This document shows positions 13,371 to 25,695 of a stretch of 64,000 bases of DNA, in pieces. The stretch spans positions 59,815,257 through 59,879,256 of the forward strand of contig NC_060060.1 of NCBI RefSeq assembly GCF_020283565.1. The letters are read 5' to 3'. Made by a program: the position numbers and the translations under genes. The stretch's first letter is position 1; every line of letters begins with the position of its first letter. The notes below the pieces were generated by a model. The model saw only the letters and a list, made by a program, of their open reading frames with translations. It made no database searches and was not told the DNA's origin. The stretch is from Trifolium pratense. Its lineage: Eukaryota > Streptophyta > Magnoliopsida > Fabales > Fabaceae.

Positions 13371-13778
13371 GGCTTAATTAGTTTATTGGTCCCTTAAAGA
13401 CATTTTAGGTTTCACAATGGTCCCTTAAATAAAAAAAATGTCTGAATTGGTCCTTTAAAGAAAAAAAGACCCGGATTGGTCCCTTAAAGACATATATGTT
13501 TGCCATATTGGTCATTTTCGTTAAATTTTAACTCCAATATAACAAAAAATTCCAATTGTTAAAATTTTAAAAATTAATAAGGTTTTTGGTGGACCACTTA
13601 GACTTAACGACATCCACAATTCAGTCAACTAAAACTAACGTTTTTTGTGAAAAATTGATGGAAAGGACCAATGTGAGAAACAGATGTGTCTTTAAGGAAC
13701 CAATCCGGACATTTTTTTCTTTAAGGGACCATTTTAAAACCTAAAATGTCTTTAAGAGACCAATAGACTAATTAAATC
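13371..13778. mobile_element. Mutator-like MITE, 408 bp, perfect 9-bp TSD
   Basis: Inverted arms of about 80-110 bp (left GGCTTAATTAGTTTATTGG; right, reversed, GATTTAATTAGTCTATTGG), with repeated GGTCCCTTAAAGA motifs. Flanked by TAAAAACTA at 13362-13370 and 13779-13787. No coding capacity. Confidence 0.92.
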
Positions 13779-13787
13779 TAAAAACTA

Positions 13788-15357
13788 TTTCCCTTAAAAA
13801 GTGATACTACTATGACTCGAGTGTCACCAACAAAGAAGATGTATCTGACTTTAATACATGGCTACATGCAAGAAGAAGAGAAGTTTTGATGGGAACCTAT
13901 TGCCTTTCCGAAAGTGACGTGCAAGTCCAATGGCACTAATTATAGATTCCATGTCTTAAAATTTTCATACAGTTTTACACGGTATTGAATCACAGTAATT
14001 CATTTAAGACAGAAGAGAAAAAGGAATATGTATTACGCTGTCAACCACAACCATGTATTCTGTCACGTCATCTCATTTTACCTCACTTTTTTTATATGAC
14101 ATGAAAAATAGATAATTTTTTATTAGATGATTGTGTAAAATTATTTTACACCGTAAGTCCATCTTCATTAAACTATTGCACATAATTTTATGGTTAAAAC
14201 AATCTAGCCACCAATTTTAAATTTGACCAGTGTAAAAAAAATCATATTCCATATTATAAAGGCAACAATTAGAAACAAGAAAATATCAGAGGTTAGAAAA
14301 AAATAAATTAAATAGGTCTTTTTATTTTTTATCTTATTGGCTTATTATTTATAAAAGTAACATTGATTTTTACCTCTAAAGTTTTATATAACAAAACTTA
14401 AGCATGTGGTCAAGAGTTCGTTTCCTAACTCATGCGTATGGAAAAAATTCGGTTGGGAGAGAAGAATCTACCTTGTGTGTCCCACAAGTTTCCCGACGAA
14501 GAGTAGTCATCACTCACGACGGTAGAGACTTCGTACCAATATCATGGTAATCCCAAAATTTTATATGACAAAACTGAACAATTTCTTGCTAGTGTCCTAA
14601 ATTAATATTCTAAAAAGTGTGAAAACTTCGGCAACATGACGAACGAACTAAAGTACTTATATCACAACCAAAATTTGAGGTGAATAAATGAAAATATCAA
14701 AATTCGAACTCTCGTCCTATATTTCTACATGTTACATGCAATGTTTGTTAACTGAATTATGCTGATGGAACATCTCAAATAAGATCTGCACCACACCAAA
14801 GAGAACTATTAAAAATATAAAAAAAATAAAAAAAAAATTAATACATATTTTAGGAAAAGTTAAGTTTTGAAACTTTTGATTAATATACTCCTATAATTTT
14901 AAAGTCAATTCCAAAATTGACTTAATTGGTCGAAGATGAAGAGGACTAGAGTGTTGAAATTAGGATTTTGTTAAGGGAGATGGCTATGATCGCAGATGCT
15001 TTATGTGATTTGATGAAAACTTGTTTTTGTTGTGGATCTGCAGATCGATGAAAAAGAAACTTATACGAAACATGTTATACGAAATTAGGAACAATATTGA
15101 GGCTAAAATTCAATGTAGATATCTATAAGTGTTCTCCTTTTTTAAAAAAAAAATCTTAATCATCCATCTGATCTAACGGTATTTTATAAGTGTCTCATCG
15201 GTAAGGGATTTGATTCCTCCCTCGTATTAGAAGCCACCCTATAATTTTCGATAAATGAGTTATTTTGTTGACTAGATACAACTGAAGAGGGATTCCAAAA
15301 GCATGTGACAAAGACACGAGACCAAAGGAAAAACTGTTGCTGGATCTCGTATGTATA
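13788..15357. other. AT-rich spacer with repeat remnants
   Basis: 13969-14165 carries inverted TTTTACAC-type MITE ends. About 14400-14560 is a less AT-rich segment (TTCCCGACGAAGAG, CACTCACGACGG) resembling a decayed LTR or SINE. No gene seen. Confidence 0.4.
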
Positions 15358-15359
15358 TA

Positions 15360-15618
15360 CTCCCTCCGTCCCAAAAAGAATGACCCATTTTGAATATATG
15401 CACTATTCATATATATTGTTTTGACCATATTTTTCTACTAATAAATAAAAATAAATATTAACATATAAGATGTTGTTAGATTCGTCTCGATGAGTATTTT
15501 CAAAATATCAATTTTTTATAATTTTTACTATTATACAATTAAAGATATTAGTCGTCAAAGTTATGCATTGGCATGCGTGTTTCGGTCAACTGGGTCATTC
15601 TTTTTGGGACGGAGGGAG
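15360..15618. mobile_element. Stowaway MITE, 259 bp, copy B
   Basis: Same ends and TA flanks (15358-15359, 15619-15620) as copy A, with one visible internal substitution (near 15511). The flanks of A and B differ, so this is transposition rather than segmental duplication. Confidence 0.97.
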
Positions 15619-16103
15619 TATATAGTGCGCACATGAATGAATCAATGTTATGTTTCCGTGTAAAATGCAACTCCACATCGTAATTAACCAAGGCAAGTCT
15701 CCTTAATCTCTCTTTGCGTATGCTTTACCTTTAATTAATAATTTAATCTGTAATCACTTATAATTAATCGATTATCTTTCCATGTAATCTCATCATGAAT
15801 CATGAATCATACTGCCGCTGTTTCTTCGAACCTCAAGAACAAACAACAACCTTTATAAATTGTTTTTTCACTTTTTTCTCCCAAACACAGTTCTTATTTA
15901 CACTAATCACTTTTTTCTTGAATTTGGTGGTTTTAGGTATTAGTCAAATTCTGAAAGTTGACTTCTTCTATGCTCGTTGATTCTATCATATTTTACTATT
16001 ATCAGTATCAGTATCATTCATTCACATGTTTCACAAATTATGAATTTCATAAAAAACTTTAATCATTAATTTCTCATTATGTTCTTGATCTTGCATTCAC
16101 CAG

Positions 16104-16121
16104 ATGCTGTTGGATCGATAG
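16104..16121 (+). other. Possible six-codon upstream ORF
   Basis: ATG CTG TTG GAT CGA TAG begins 48 bases before the main start of the next gene, directly after a TTCACCAG that could be a 5'-UTR intron acceptor. If retained in the mRNA it could reduce translation; if ATTCACCAG is used, the uORF starts at the first exon base. Confidence 0.35.
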
Positions 16122-16151
16122 AAATTAGTATCTGAAGACTGAGAAGTAATA

Positions 16152-18772
16152 ATGGCTGATTTTCGGATTCCGAAAAAATTCGTATCTGATTGGGAACCTA
16201 GAAATTCAATTCATGATCAAATTCGGAAAGATTCCGTTTGCAGGCCGCATAATCTAGATTCTGATAAGCTACCGGATATGAAATGGTGGTTGCATGTGAA
16301 AAGTAACTTGGAGTGTGAGCCAAATTATTCCTGCAAGACTGAGGAGCTTGGTGACTTTTATGCTGAATTTGTTGGTGGCAATGTTAAGAATGGGGAAGAT
16401 CAGTCTATCATTGATTTTGACGATCTTTCTTATGTTGGAAGTGATGATTTATCGGTAGATCAGCAGCCACGACATGTCTCTCCTACGCGTGTAAAGAACA
16501 ATAAGAATACCAGAATGCGAAGAATTGAAGCTTCGGTTAACAATGATTTGCATTTTACTCCCAAGAAGAAAGATCAGAAGGAATTTGGATTTTCAGATGG
16601 TCGTTTTATGGACTGTGATGTTTCTGATTTCCCGGTCTCTGAGAAAATGGCATCACATTTGATGGGAAATGAGAAACCTGGGCCTTGGTGGCGCACTGCT
16701 GGAAAAGATGAGTTGGCTTCCTTTGTTGCTCAGAAGTCTGTTGAGCGTGTTGAAAATTGTGATCTCCCTAATCCTCAGTCTAAGCATTTTCGGCAGATAT
16801 TCACAAAGGGTGTTGATAATGATAAGATTCCACCATCGTCTTTAAACCAGAAAGCTCAAACTGGTTCTTCCAATGCCGATGGTTATACATCTGCAACAAC
16901 GACATCGTTTTTTCCGGATTCAAACAGTCATTTCAGGTAATGCTGCACTCTGCACTGAGATTCATTGCAATTTTTACTTTTTCTCTAATATATGCCATCA
17001 TGGTCAGTTTATTAGGAAGAGAATTGTTTTTTCATGTTTAAATTACTCAACCTCCAAGTCAATTGTGAAATTTGTCTAGGGTCTTGGGTTCATGAGATGG
17101 CACTCATTTTTTATAGCTTAGTGCTAATGTTACTGTGCGTTGTTCCATACTTCAATTTCAAAGTCAAATAAACTAGTTGTCTTCAAGTACATCTCTTCAT
17201 AATTACTATACCTTAGAGTTGATTTTTTCTTACTTATACCTTAGAGTACTAGGGTGGTTATGATGGTCCTTCCTATCACTTTGCCAACTGCAATTTGTTT
17301 GGTTGCCATGATAGGAGAAAGTTGTCATAAATTCAGACTATGCACCATCAAGTAGGATCCTGGACCACTTCACTCTTGATCCATCCTTGAAATGGATAAT
17401 TTGTGGGGTCACTAAATTAATTTTCTTGGATTTCTTTGTTCGACAGAATTGTGGCTCCGACCACTTGCGCTTACCGAATTGGTATAAGTGGTTTGTTTCT
17501 GTTATCCATCTCTTGCTAACCGAGAGTGTGAGGCTGTTCTCTTGCAACTGAATTATAAAACCACTTTTGTAGCTGATAAGCAGCTGAGTTATAAATGTAT
17601 AGAGCTACTAACATGTGCAGAATATCAAATAAATTGTGAGTTTAATTTTTAAAAATTGTGAATTTTTCTAAAGTTTAAGAAATACATTCCCCCATTATCT
17701 TCTCAAGATATGCTTAAATTCCTTGATTGGTATGTTTTTCCTTCTGACTTTGGCATTCCATTAACCCCCCCCCCCCCCCCCCCCCCATAACATAAGATAT
17801 GCTTAGTGATGGGCATGCACTAATTAACCTTATCCGCTGTTCTCCAACATCACACATGTGTGTTGACGGTTGATTCTGTTTTGTTTTAAGTTGCACTGAT
17901 GCCGCAGGTGTTTGGAAATTGAATAAAATAAAGTGTTACGATTTATTGAATTCCCGAGTTATCCCACAGTACGTGCTATGATTTAGAAATTAGGTCTTCC
18001 GAATCACTATTCTAATCTATGTTCCATAATCATGATTTGCAGCCACTCAGTAAGATGGAATTTAGAATGCATGTCAAACATTGATGACATTTGATAGGCT
18101 CGTGTCATTTAGACGGAATCAGTTAGAAGAAGCTCAACATAATATAATAACTGCTATCTAATCACACACTAACTGCTTCCTAATAACGTAATAACAGTAC
18201 TAATAAGAGGTCTAACATAATGTTTTACAACTTTAATACTGTTCGGTAGAAATTTCATGATTATGCTAACTTAAATTTATCGTCACACTATGCTGCTCTA
18301 AAATTTCAGTTCTGGCCAGAGCAAAGAATCTGGTTCAAGCAACAAAGATTGTCAAATCAATCCTGAGAATAGCAGCATTACTGAGTTGTTGGAAGCATTA
18401 TGTCATTCTCAAACAAGAGCAAGAGAGGCTGAGAAAGCAGCGCAAGAAGCCTACAACGAGAAGGAGCATATCGTGAGTCTTTTCTTTAAACAGGCTTCTC
18501 AACTCTTTGCATACAAGCAATGGTTCTACATGCTGCAGCTTGAGAACCTATGTCTTCAGCTCAGAAACAAAAACCAGCCATTGCTGAATCTCTTTCCGCA
18601 CAGGGAAACACAGCCTAAGAAAAATCGCGGCAGATCTGAAAAGAGAAAGATCAATAGTAACAAAAAATGTGGGATCGGAAAATGTGTTGCTGCTTTGGCA
18701 GTTGGTTTAAGCCTTGCTGGTGCAGGTTTGCTTCTTGGTTGGACCATGGGATGGATGTTTCCTTCATCGTAA
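16152..18772 (+). CDS. Plant-specific coiled-coil protein with C-terminal membrane anchor, two exons
   Basis: Exon 1 is 16152-16936 (donor CAG/GTAATG) and exon 2 is 18310-18772 (acceptor TTTCAG); together 1248 nt, 415 residues plus stop. The N-terminal part begins MADFRIPKKFVSDWEP and contains the conserved-looking blocks LPDMKWWLHVKSNLECEPNY and KPGPWWRTAGKDELASFVAQ. Residues about 283-345 are charged and helical, with likely coiled coil. A basic KKNRGRSEKRK stretch precedes one hydrophobic segment (about 388-413, CVAALAVGLSLAGAGLLLGW) at the extreme C-terminus, so it is predicted as a tail-anchored membrane protein. No enzymatic motif is visible and I cannot name the family. The 1.37-kb intron contains a run of 22 C. 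Both exons have less AT than their surroundings and are fully open, so the gene is probably functional. Confidence 0.85.
17765..17786 (+). repeat. Poly(C) run of 22 in the intron
   Basis: Uninterrupted C22 in an AT-rich intron; the transcribed strand would carry C22 and the template G22. The length is probably polymorphic or uncertain from sequencing. Confidence 0.9.
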
Positions 18773-19885
18773 ATAATGACATCTTGATTTGAGAAATTGA
18801 CTAATACTGTTTGAGACTTTGAGTGCTTCTGCTATGCTCTTCTGGAGTTTGAGTTCTATTATGTTGAAATGATTCAAAACATGTACATATGATGTTAGCC
18901 ATTGGTTCCATTTTCATCATTTGTAAATATTCCTTGTTCGTTAAGACTAGTTAGTTGTATAAATTTGAAGATGACATTTGTGTAGAAAATGTGCGCAATG
19001 TTGCCAACTGCCATGCAAGGCTTTGTATATATGCATGTTTGTCTGATTATCCACTGCCTCGAGAAAATCTTGCTTTGAAAATTTTCCATTATCTGGGAAA
19101 TTTCTATTTTTACTCATTTTGGAAAATAGGTTGGAATATTTGATATAAAATATGAACTTTCCAACACTAAACAAGGATTTTACCAGCAGGTTTTTGATTC
19201 AGTTTCATATGGATGCACATAGTAATGCAACCTTTTTTTAGATTCCTTTATTTAGAAAGAAAATGATGGTAGGTTTTGAGTAGTTGGCCACTGTTTATGA
19301 CTTTGGCTAATAAATTGATACACAACAGTTTTAGGTGGGAGAAATAATTGGAATTGAAAGGACATGGTGATAAAATACAATTAAATACACATTTAACATT
19401 ACAGAAATTCAGAGTTGGTAATAGAAATAGGCCATTACAGAAATTAAGAGATTAATCTGAACACACAGACTACCATATTAAAAGATCCAAAACTAAGGTA
19501 CATAAATCCATGTTTGCATTAATTTTGGTTCTCACTCCCTAGTTTTGTTTACTAGTTGTAGGGAAATGTTGTTTTCTCAGCTTAAACAAGGTTTGATTCG
19601 TGGTTCAAACACCGTGAATTTCATCCTTGCTTCCGGCTATAGTGCAAAAAAGGAAGAGAAATGAAGCCAAATTTACTTTGATTATATAACTAAATGATCC
19701 ACGTTTAAAAAGATTCTTGAACCATTACACATGATTTTGTGAGCTTGCAATAGTAAAATACTGGAAAATAACAACTATATTATACAGTTCAGATGAAATG
19801 ATGAAGTACAACCTATCAAACAAAAATAGATTTGTTTTCAAGATTCTATGACACCTTTTGCCATGCTTTCTATAGTTATATGGTA
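18773..19885. other. Intergenic region between two convergent genes
   Basis: Should contain the 3' UTRs of the membrane-anchored coiled-coil gene (+) and the ABI-like gene (-). No further coding signal recognised. Confidence 0.5.
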
Positions 19886-22422
19886 TCAATACTCGTCCAA
19901 GTATGTATAAAGTGTGTCGTCCTTCTTAGACTTGCGTCTGCTTAATAAGGCCTTCAGGAGACGTTTACTTTTACTCGGGTATTGTTCTACATCTTTTCCG
20001 TTGTCTCTTTCAGCAGATAATCGCATTGAAGCTGATTTGCGTGGCTCCGAAGGGTACTGGTAGGAACATAAATGAAGATGCAGTTAAATAAACTAGCTAC
20101 AGGATTCATTGACAATCTGTAGCATAAAGTAGCATACAACCATTATTTATGTCACTCACCCTTTGTTTTGCATTAGAAGGATTTGGTGTGATTGGTCTGC
20201 TTGGCTTTGGAGTAGTTGGCCTACTCGGCTTTGGAGTAGTTGGTCTACTCGGCTTCGGTGTTGTAGGCCTACTTGACCGAGAACCAGTACGTAGAAGCGG
20301 GAACCGGTATGGTGAAACTGACCGTTTATCTTCAATACATGTAAAAAATATTGTAAATTTAAATAGTAATGACAAAATCAATGAAATTTTGAAATATCAT
20401 GTCATAGTATGTGTGAAAAACCTAAATCTTTTTTGGACATGCTTGAAGTGAATGAAAAGGGTCCAGGTCTCTGAGATTGTACAGAAGGTGACGGGGAACG
20501 CCCTTTACTGCATCAAATCAAATCAAATAATAAATTCAAGATCCTCATTGAGTAAATGACCAACTTAATCCCATAACAACATGCTGCATTGTAGTAGTTA
20601 CCTTGTTGTAGATGTTGGCGTTTCTCTAATTGTGGCTCGAACAGCTTTAGGATACAAACAGAATAAACACAGCATCAGATTTTCTATAGTAGAGTCTCTT
20701 ACGTAAGTGAAATCACAATATTAGAGAGTAAAAAGTGATACCATTCTTAAAGTGAGGCCATTCGTCTTCGTCATCAAGGCTGCATCCTTCGTATTTTGAC
20801 TTCGTGCGGTTGGCGCCAATCATGGTCTCCCCAACTGAAATTGTGCAAGGAGTGTGATCATTGAACAACATATACACAATTCTACAAATAATAGCATTGA
20901 GAGAAAATGTTATACTTGCCTGGCAAGACATAACGCTTGTGATATTTTGGAGTACTGATCACCGATGATTGTTGGGTAAGCCCCCCGTGATCCATATACC
21001 CTTGGTAAGTCCTCATTCTCTGATGTACCACATTAAGGAAAAACATTGTTAGACATCTTCGTAAGATTTATCTTCCCTGTGATAATATATAATTCAAACT
21101 TAACAACATCAAGAAGGAGGAATCTTCAAACCCAGCTTCAGATGAGAAATTATGCTTTGAATTGAATGGAGTAAAGTAAATATCTCCATAATGTATTAAA
21201 CCACCACACAAATAACAGGGTATCGTCGAAACAATCCTTTATTCAAAATCAAGAAATAAGAATCACAGTTCCGTTGATCTTTCATACTTTTGTAGATACA
21301 GTTTTTGAAAGTGATGTTCACCTAAAATCTAAGTAATAAATCGATGTCACCGACACTCTAAGTTGTTATTGTACTGGCTAACTAATGAACAATAATTTAG
21401 TTTATCAATATCTATATTATCAAGTTCATTTAGTAATACTATAATACTTCCATAAGATCGGGCAGCATAAAACGAGGATGTATTCCATTGAGTCATGACA
21501 AGACCTAAAAGATATCGCTATCTATTTCTTTATAACTAAATAAATGCAAAGATCTTCAATAAGTACATAATGCAGAGAACTCTAAGTTCTCTATAATGAA
21601 TACAACACTAAGCAGTAAAAAGATTTAGATACTTTGATGTCTATCAGTGGAAAAGGAGCTAGACATTAAATGCTTTTCAGTATACCTTTAAAATATAAGT
21701 TCTCAGTACCTCAAAGCAACAACGATATTTATTCCTATCACGAGTAAATGTTGCCTAAAAGTAATCATAGCGATTACTTTCAGTGTCGATTTACTGGACT
21801 TTATATGGAGGTGATGGATTATACCTGTTCAATACAAGATACGCGTAGCTCCGCTCCAGAAACTTCAACAACCTTGTCATCCAACAAGTCATTCACTTTA
21901 AAGGTCACAGAACCTAAATGGTCCACTGTATTTACAAGAGCTTTGATGGCATAATCTTTCAGTGTTTCCACCACTCTGAAAACATAAGATAGAATGAAAA
22001 AAGACAAGGGTATAGAGAATACGATAGCATTGGCAATTAGAAATAAACATAAACCAGCTTCAACATAGCAACTTACATCTGTTTTTGGTCATCGTTGGTG
22101 TACGAGAGTTCAAAATACTCGGCTGCTGAATATAACTGTGTTCTCAGATTTTTCAAATCCTATGACAAAAGATGAAAAATAAAAAACAATTAGCAAAACA
22201 CTAACTCTATTCTACTCCGAATTAAAGCAACAGATGCATTAGACAATGATCTTAACAGTGAAATCGATGGATTGGGTTCATCAAGTTATAGTCCAAAAAG
22301 TAGCAAAACATATGTACCTTGAGGCTATCATCAAAGAGCAAACTCTGCTGCATATAAACCTCATCGAAATTGGAAGCTTCTTGAGATAAAGGCGGTGTTG
22401 AAGAAGTTGTGACCTTCCCCAT
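19886..22422 (-). CDS. ABIL: ABI-like (ABIL2/3-type) subunit of the WAVE/SCAR complex, nine exons
   Basis: ABIL proteins are subunits of the WAVE/SCAR complex, which activates ARP2/3 actin nucleation. Exons: 22318-22422, 22077-22159, 21825-21975, 20920-21019, 20742-20834, 20602-20644, 20422-20507, 20160-20329, 19886-20056; 1002 nt, 333 residues. Diagnostic blocks are ASNFDEVYMQQSLLFDDSLK, DLKNLRTQLYSAAEYFELSY, ETLKDYAIKALVNTVDHLGS, KYHKRYVLPVGETM, ANRTKSKYEGCSLDDEDEW, DKRSVSPYRFPLLRTGS and the C-terminal SKSKRLLKALLSRRK...DDTLYTYLDEY. Exon 8 encodes four SRP(T/I)TP repeats. Eight donors or acceptors were checked by frame; the exon-4 donor is GC (CCAG/GCAAGT), a GC-AG intron, and the rest are GT-AG. 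The start at 22420-22422 fits the family; an in-frame ATG nine codons upstream (22449) is possible. Appears intact. Confidence 0.95.
20177..20262 (-). repeat. 21-bp coding tandem repeat in ABI-like exon 8
   Basis: Consecutive SRPTTPK, SRPTTPK, SRPTTPK and SRPITPN units, each 21 bp. A Ser/Thr-Pro rich linker, plausible for phosphorylation or SH3-type contacts and prone to length variation. Confidence 0.85.
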
Positions 22423-23320
22423 GAATGAAAGTAAAGGAAGAAGGACCACCTTAAGAAAGCGACGGCGACAAAGAGAAATAGATCAAAACCAAAATCAACA
22501 ACACTACCCTTTAAACAAAGGTTGTGTAAACAAAAAGCCCTAAATAAAATATACAATTCACAACAATTGAAAGCTAAGAAGCTGAAAAAAGAAGGGGACA
22601 ACCTCATCTCTAACAAATTATAAAAATAACAAAAGCTGATTATGTTACAAAAGAATAGCTGTAACAAACAACATATATTGCTTTAAAAACAAAATCAAGT
22701 GCATAACACTACATCTCTGAGATAATTCTGCAACTATAACAGACAAAAAGTTAAACTAAACAGCATAATTTCATCATTGTTTTTTTCCCCTAAATCTTCA
22801 CCAACACAACACTCACATTTTATTAAATTTCCCTCAAAAGTAAACCCGACCCAATTCTTAAAAACATGAAAAGTTGCAAAATTTAAAACAACATTAATAA
22901 ATAAACAAGGAATCATAAACTGGGGTGAGTGAAGTTTGTTACATCATCAATTACCTTCTTTTTTTTTTTCAGTTGAAGCAGTTAATGGAAAAACCAAGTA
23001 GAGGGTTTTGAAGAAACAGAAAGCAACAAGTGTGGAAGTTGAAAGTGAGAAAGCAAATGTGAAAGAAACACGCTTTGAGATTGAGCAGTGAGTAAAACGG
23101 TTAGGTGTTTCAGTTTTTGACTAAAAAAACAAAGGAAAGAGACAAGTTCATAAAATAAATCAAAATTTTCAAACGTTGTACAGTTGGAGAGAGTAGAAAG
23201 AAAGAGGAGAGCACGTTGGAATCAATGAACATGAATATTAGATGAGGAATTAGGAGAATAACTATTTTGAATTTATTATTAATTATTTTATGGTTTTGTT
23301 AATACTACTACTAATAAAAA

Positions 23321-23370
23321 ATGAAAATAAACTTATACCAAAAAAAAAAAAAAAAAATGAAAATAAACTT
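23321..23370 (+). repeat. Micro-insertion: 14-bp direct repeat around ATACC plus poly(A)
   Basis: ATGAAAATAAACTT at 23321-23334 and 23357-23370 flank ATACC and about 17 A. A third partial copy (AAATGAAAATAAA) follows after GACCAAAAAT, suggesting a second event at the same place. Confidence 0.8.
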
Positions 23371-23940
23371 GACCAAAAATAAATGAAAATAAAACACAGA
23401 AGAAATGTGAATGTGAATATGAATTGTGTGCTTTGGGAAACAGAAATTGTGTGAGTAATCTGTGGTGGAGGCTGGAACTTGAAGGACAGGCCCACCTCTG
23501 ATGAATTGGTTCATTTTTTTTAATGTTTTTTATTTCTATGGTTTGTTTATTTATTGTATGAATAATATTGTTTTTTAAGTAGGTTGGCTAGTGGATATAA
23601 ATTCCATTTTTAAGGTGGATAATGATCGGGATTCGAATTTTTGCCTCTTGCATATCCAATGAATTTGAAAAGTAGATATTGTTTGTTTATGATTAAGGCT
23701 GAATTAAGTAAAATATAAGTCATTTTGACTATATTACATAAATTAATAAATATAATTAATGTTGAATGAAAAAGATAAATTATGAGATGATTTACAAATA
23801 CATAAATTAAGAGATTGAAAGAAGATTGAGTAATAAATAATCAAGGGTGTAATAAGAAAAATAACATTAAATGTTTGTATCGTAAAGCGACTTATAATTT
23901 GGTACAAAATGAATAGTTCTATGTGTGAGAAAAATTAAGA

Positions 23941-23984
23941 CAATTTAGTTATATTCTTTTTTTTTGGCACATCAATTTAGTTAT
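23941..23984 (-). repeat. Micro-insertion: 12-bp direct repeat around a poly(T) stub
   Basis: CAATTTAGTTAT at 23941-23952 and 23973-23984 flank a 20-base insert that on the minus strand reads ATGTGCC then A9. Confidence 0.7.
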
Positions 23985-24488
23985 GGAAAAAACTTAATGG
24001 TGCGAGAGAATGATTGACGAAAAATAACGAATGCATAATGACCGCAGGATTATGTTTTGAATTTGATCATGTCTAACTTTTATTGATTTTAAAAATTCAA
24101 AAGCACTACCTGTATCCGTATAATTAATGTCGTGCATGGATTCCTTCGCACCATATAGCAATTCTCATTTAGTTATATTCTATCAGGGTTAAAAAATAGA
24201 CAATTATTCTCTTTGGTCTCGCGTATAAATAAAAATTGGATTTTTTTTATTATTATTTTTCTCATGTATAAATAAAAAAATTGGATTTTAAATTCATTGA
24301 AAAAGTGATGTATCTAGTCTATTACGTGGAATAAATGCATCATTTTTTTGATAAATAACTAAAAAGTCATTAATTTATATTCGTTCAATAATTAATGTAT
24401 CTCAGTCATAATATAGATCAAATACATTAATTATTCAATGAATTTGTGAATTGCTTCTTATAAAAATGACCAGAAAGAGTATATGAGA

Positions 24489-25151
24489 TAGGGATGACAA
24501 AAGGGGTCAACCCGCCCCGTCCTACCCCATCATTAACCCTTCTAAAAAGGGGTGGTGCGGGACGGGCTAACTAGTGGTGGTGGGTTGAAAATCTCACCTC
24601 GCCCCTTTTCTTGGCGGATGGTGGGTTGGCGGGAGTGCCACGTCAATAAAATTAAAAAAATAAATCAATAATTTTGCACGGAAAAAATTGTAAATAAAAT
24701 AAAATTAAAAATCATTCAAGGAAATCAAAATATAATAATCAAACAACAAGGTGATCAAGAAATAAACTTATCGATCAAAACTTCAAACGTCCATAATTTA
24801 TAAAATCAAAGAAACAAAAATAAAACCTTAAGAAAATACTCAATTTAAATTAAAAAAAAAAACAAACAAAACTTGGATTCCATTTAAATCCAAAAAAATA
24901 AGGAGGAAGAAAATTGAAATATATATTAATCATATTAGGTTAATTGAGTTGACTTTCTATTTTTTAATATATTGGCAAAAATTAGAAGATTAATTTATAA
25001 TGGGTTGAGATTCTTTTTTAAAATAAAATTTAGTTAGACCCGATGGACCAACCCACCCCACCCGTCGTTGTCATGTGTTTTTGCGGGTTAGGGAAAAAAT
25101 GGCGGGTTAAATGGGTCAATCCGACGGGCATGACCCATTTGGCCATCCCTA
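24489..25151. mobile_element. Non-autonomous hAT element, 663 bp, perfect 8-bp TSD
   Basis: Starts TAGGGATG and ends CATCCCTA, flanked by ATATGAGA at 24481-24488 and 25152-25159. Sub-terminal regions are GC-rich (GGGTCAACCCGCCCCGTCC; GGCGGGTTAAATGGGTC) while the core is AT-rich. No transposase frame. Confidence 0.95.
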
Positions 25152-25296
25152 ATATGAGATCGGAAGGAATATATTTTAAAAGTAATTAAAGAGAGATGTT
25201 GATAAACATTGTTTAAAAAAATAGAAAGAAAATTTTATTATAAAAATACAAATCAAAGTTTTGTCAAAGTAATAAATATATAAAAACAGTAAATTT

Positions 25297-25387
25297 TCTG
25301 TCTTAATTATAAGCAAATGTAACTTTTTGGATACATTGAATAACTATTCAAAATGTTACATTTACTTATAATTAAGGCTGGAGGGAG
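25297..25387. mobile_element. Truncated Stowaway-like fragment
   Basis: Inverted arms GTCTTAATTATAAGCAAATG and the reverse complement ending GGCTGGAGGGAG/TA; the left terminus is missing. It abuts the next Stowaway. Confidence 0.6.
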
Positions 25388-25393
25388 TATATA

Positions 25394-25695
25394 CTCCCTC
25401 CGTCCCAAATTATAAGAGAAAAAACAAAAATCGCACTTATTAAGAAAAAGTAAAACATGACAATTTGAAATATATTTTTATGGGTTTTCATTGGAATAAG
25501 TTGCATGGGAAGCTGTAAAAATAATTTTTATTGGCTGTTGTTCATTGAGAAAAGGGAAGAGAGATAAAATTAAATGCAATTTGCATTTAATTTTATGAGA
25601 TTAAGAAAAAAAATATTCTTGAAAATGATTTTTCCCTTATAATTTGGGACCAAAAAAAAAGAGATTTTCCCGCTTATAATTTGGGACGGAGGGAC
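25394..25695. mobile_element. Stowaway-like MITE, about 302 bp
   Basis: Starts CTCCCTCCGTCCCAAATTAT, ends ATAATTTGGGACGGAGGGAC, with flanking TA (25392-25393, 25696-25697). Confidence 0.9.

Larger units (their letters stand above)
22423..24488. other. Upstream region of the ABI-like gene and AT-rich spacer
   Basis: A possible 5'-UTR intron donor (AAGAAG/GTAATT on the minus strand) lies near 22953. The purine-rich block 22980-23220 is the likely leader or promoter. Beyond about 23280 it is AT-rich with two micro-insertions and no gene. Confidence 0.45.
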
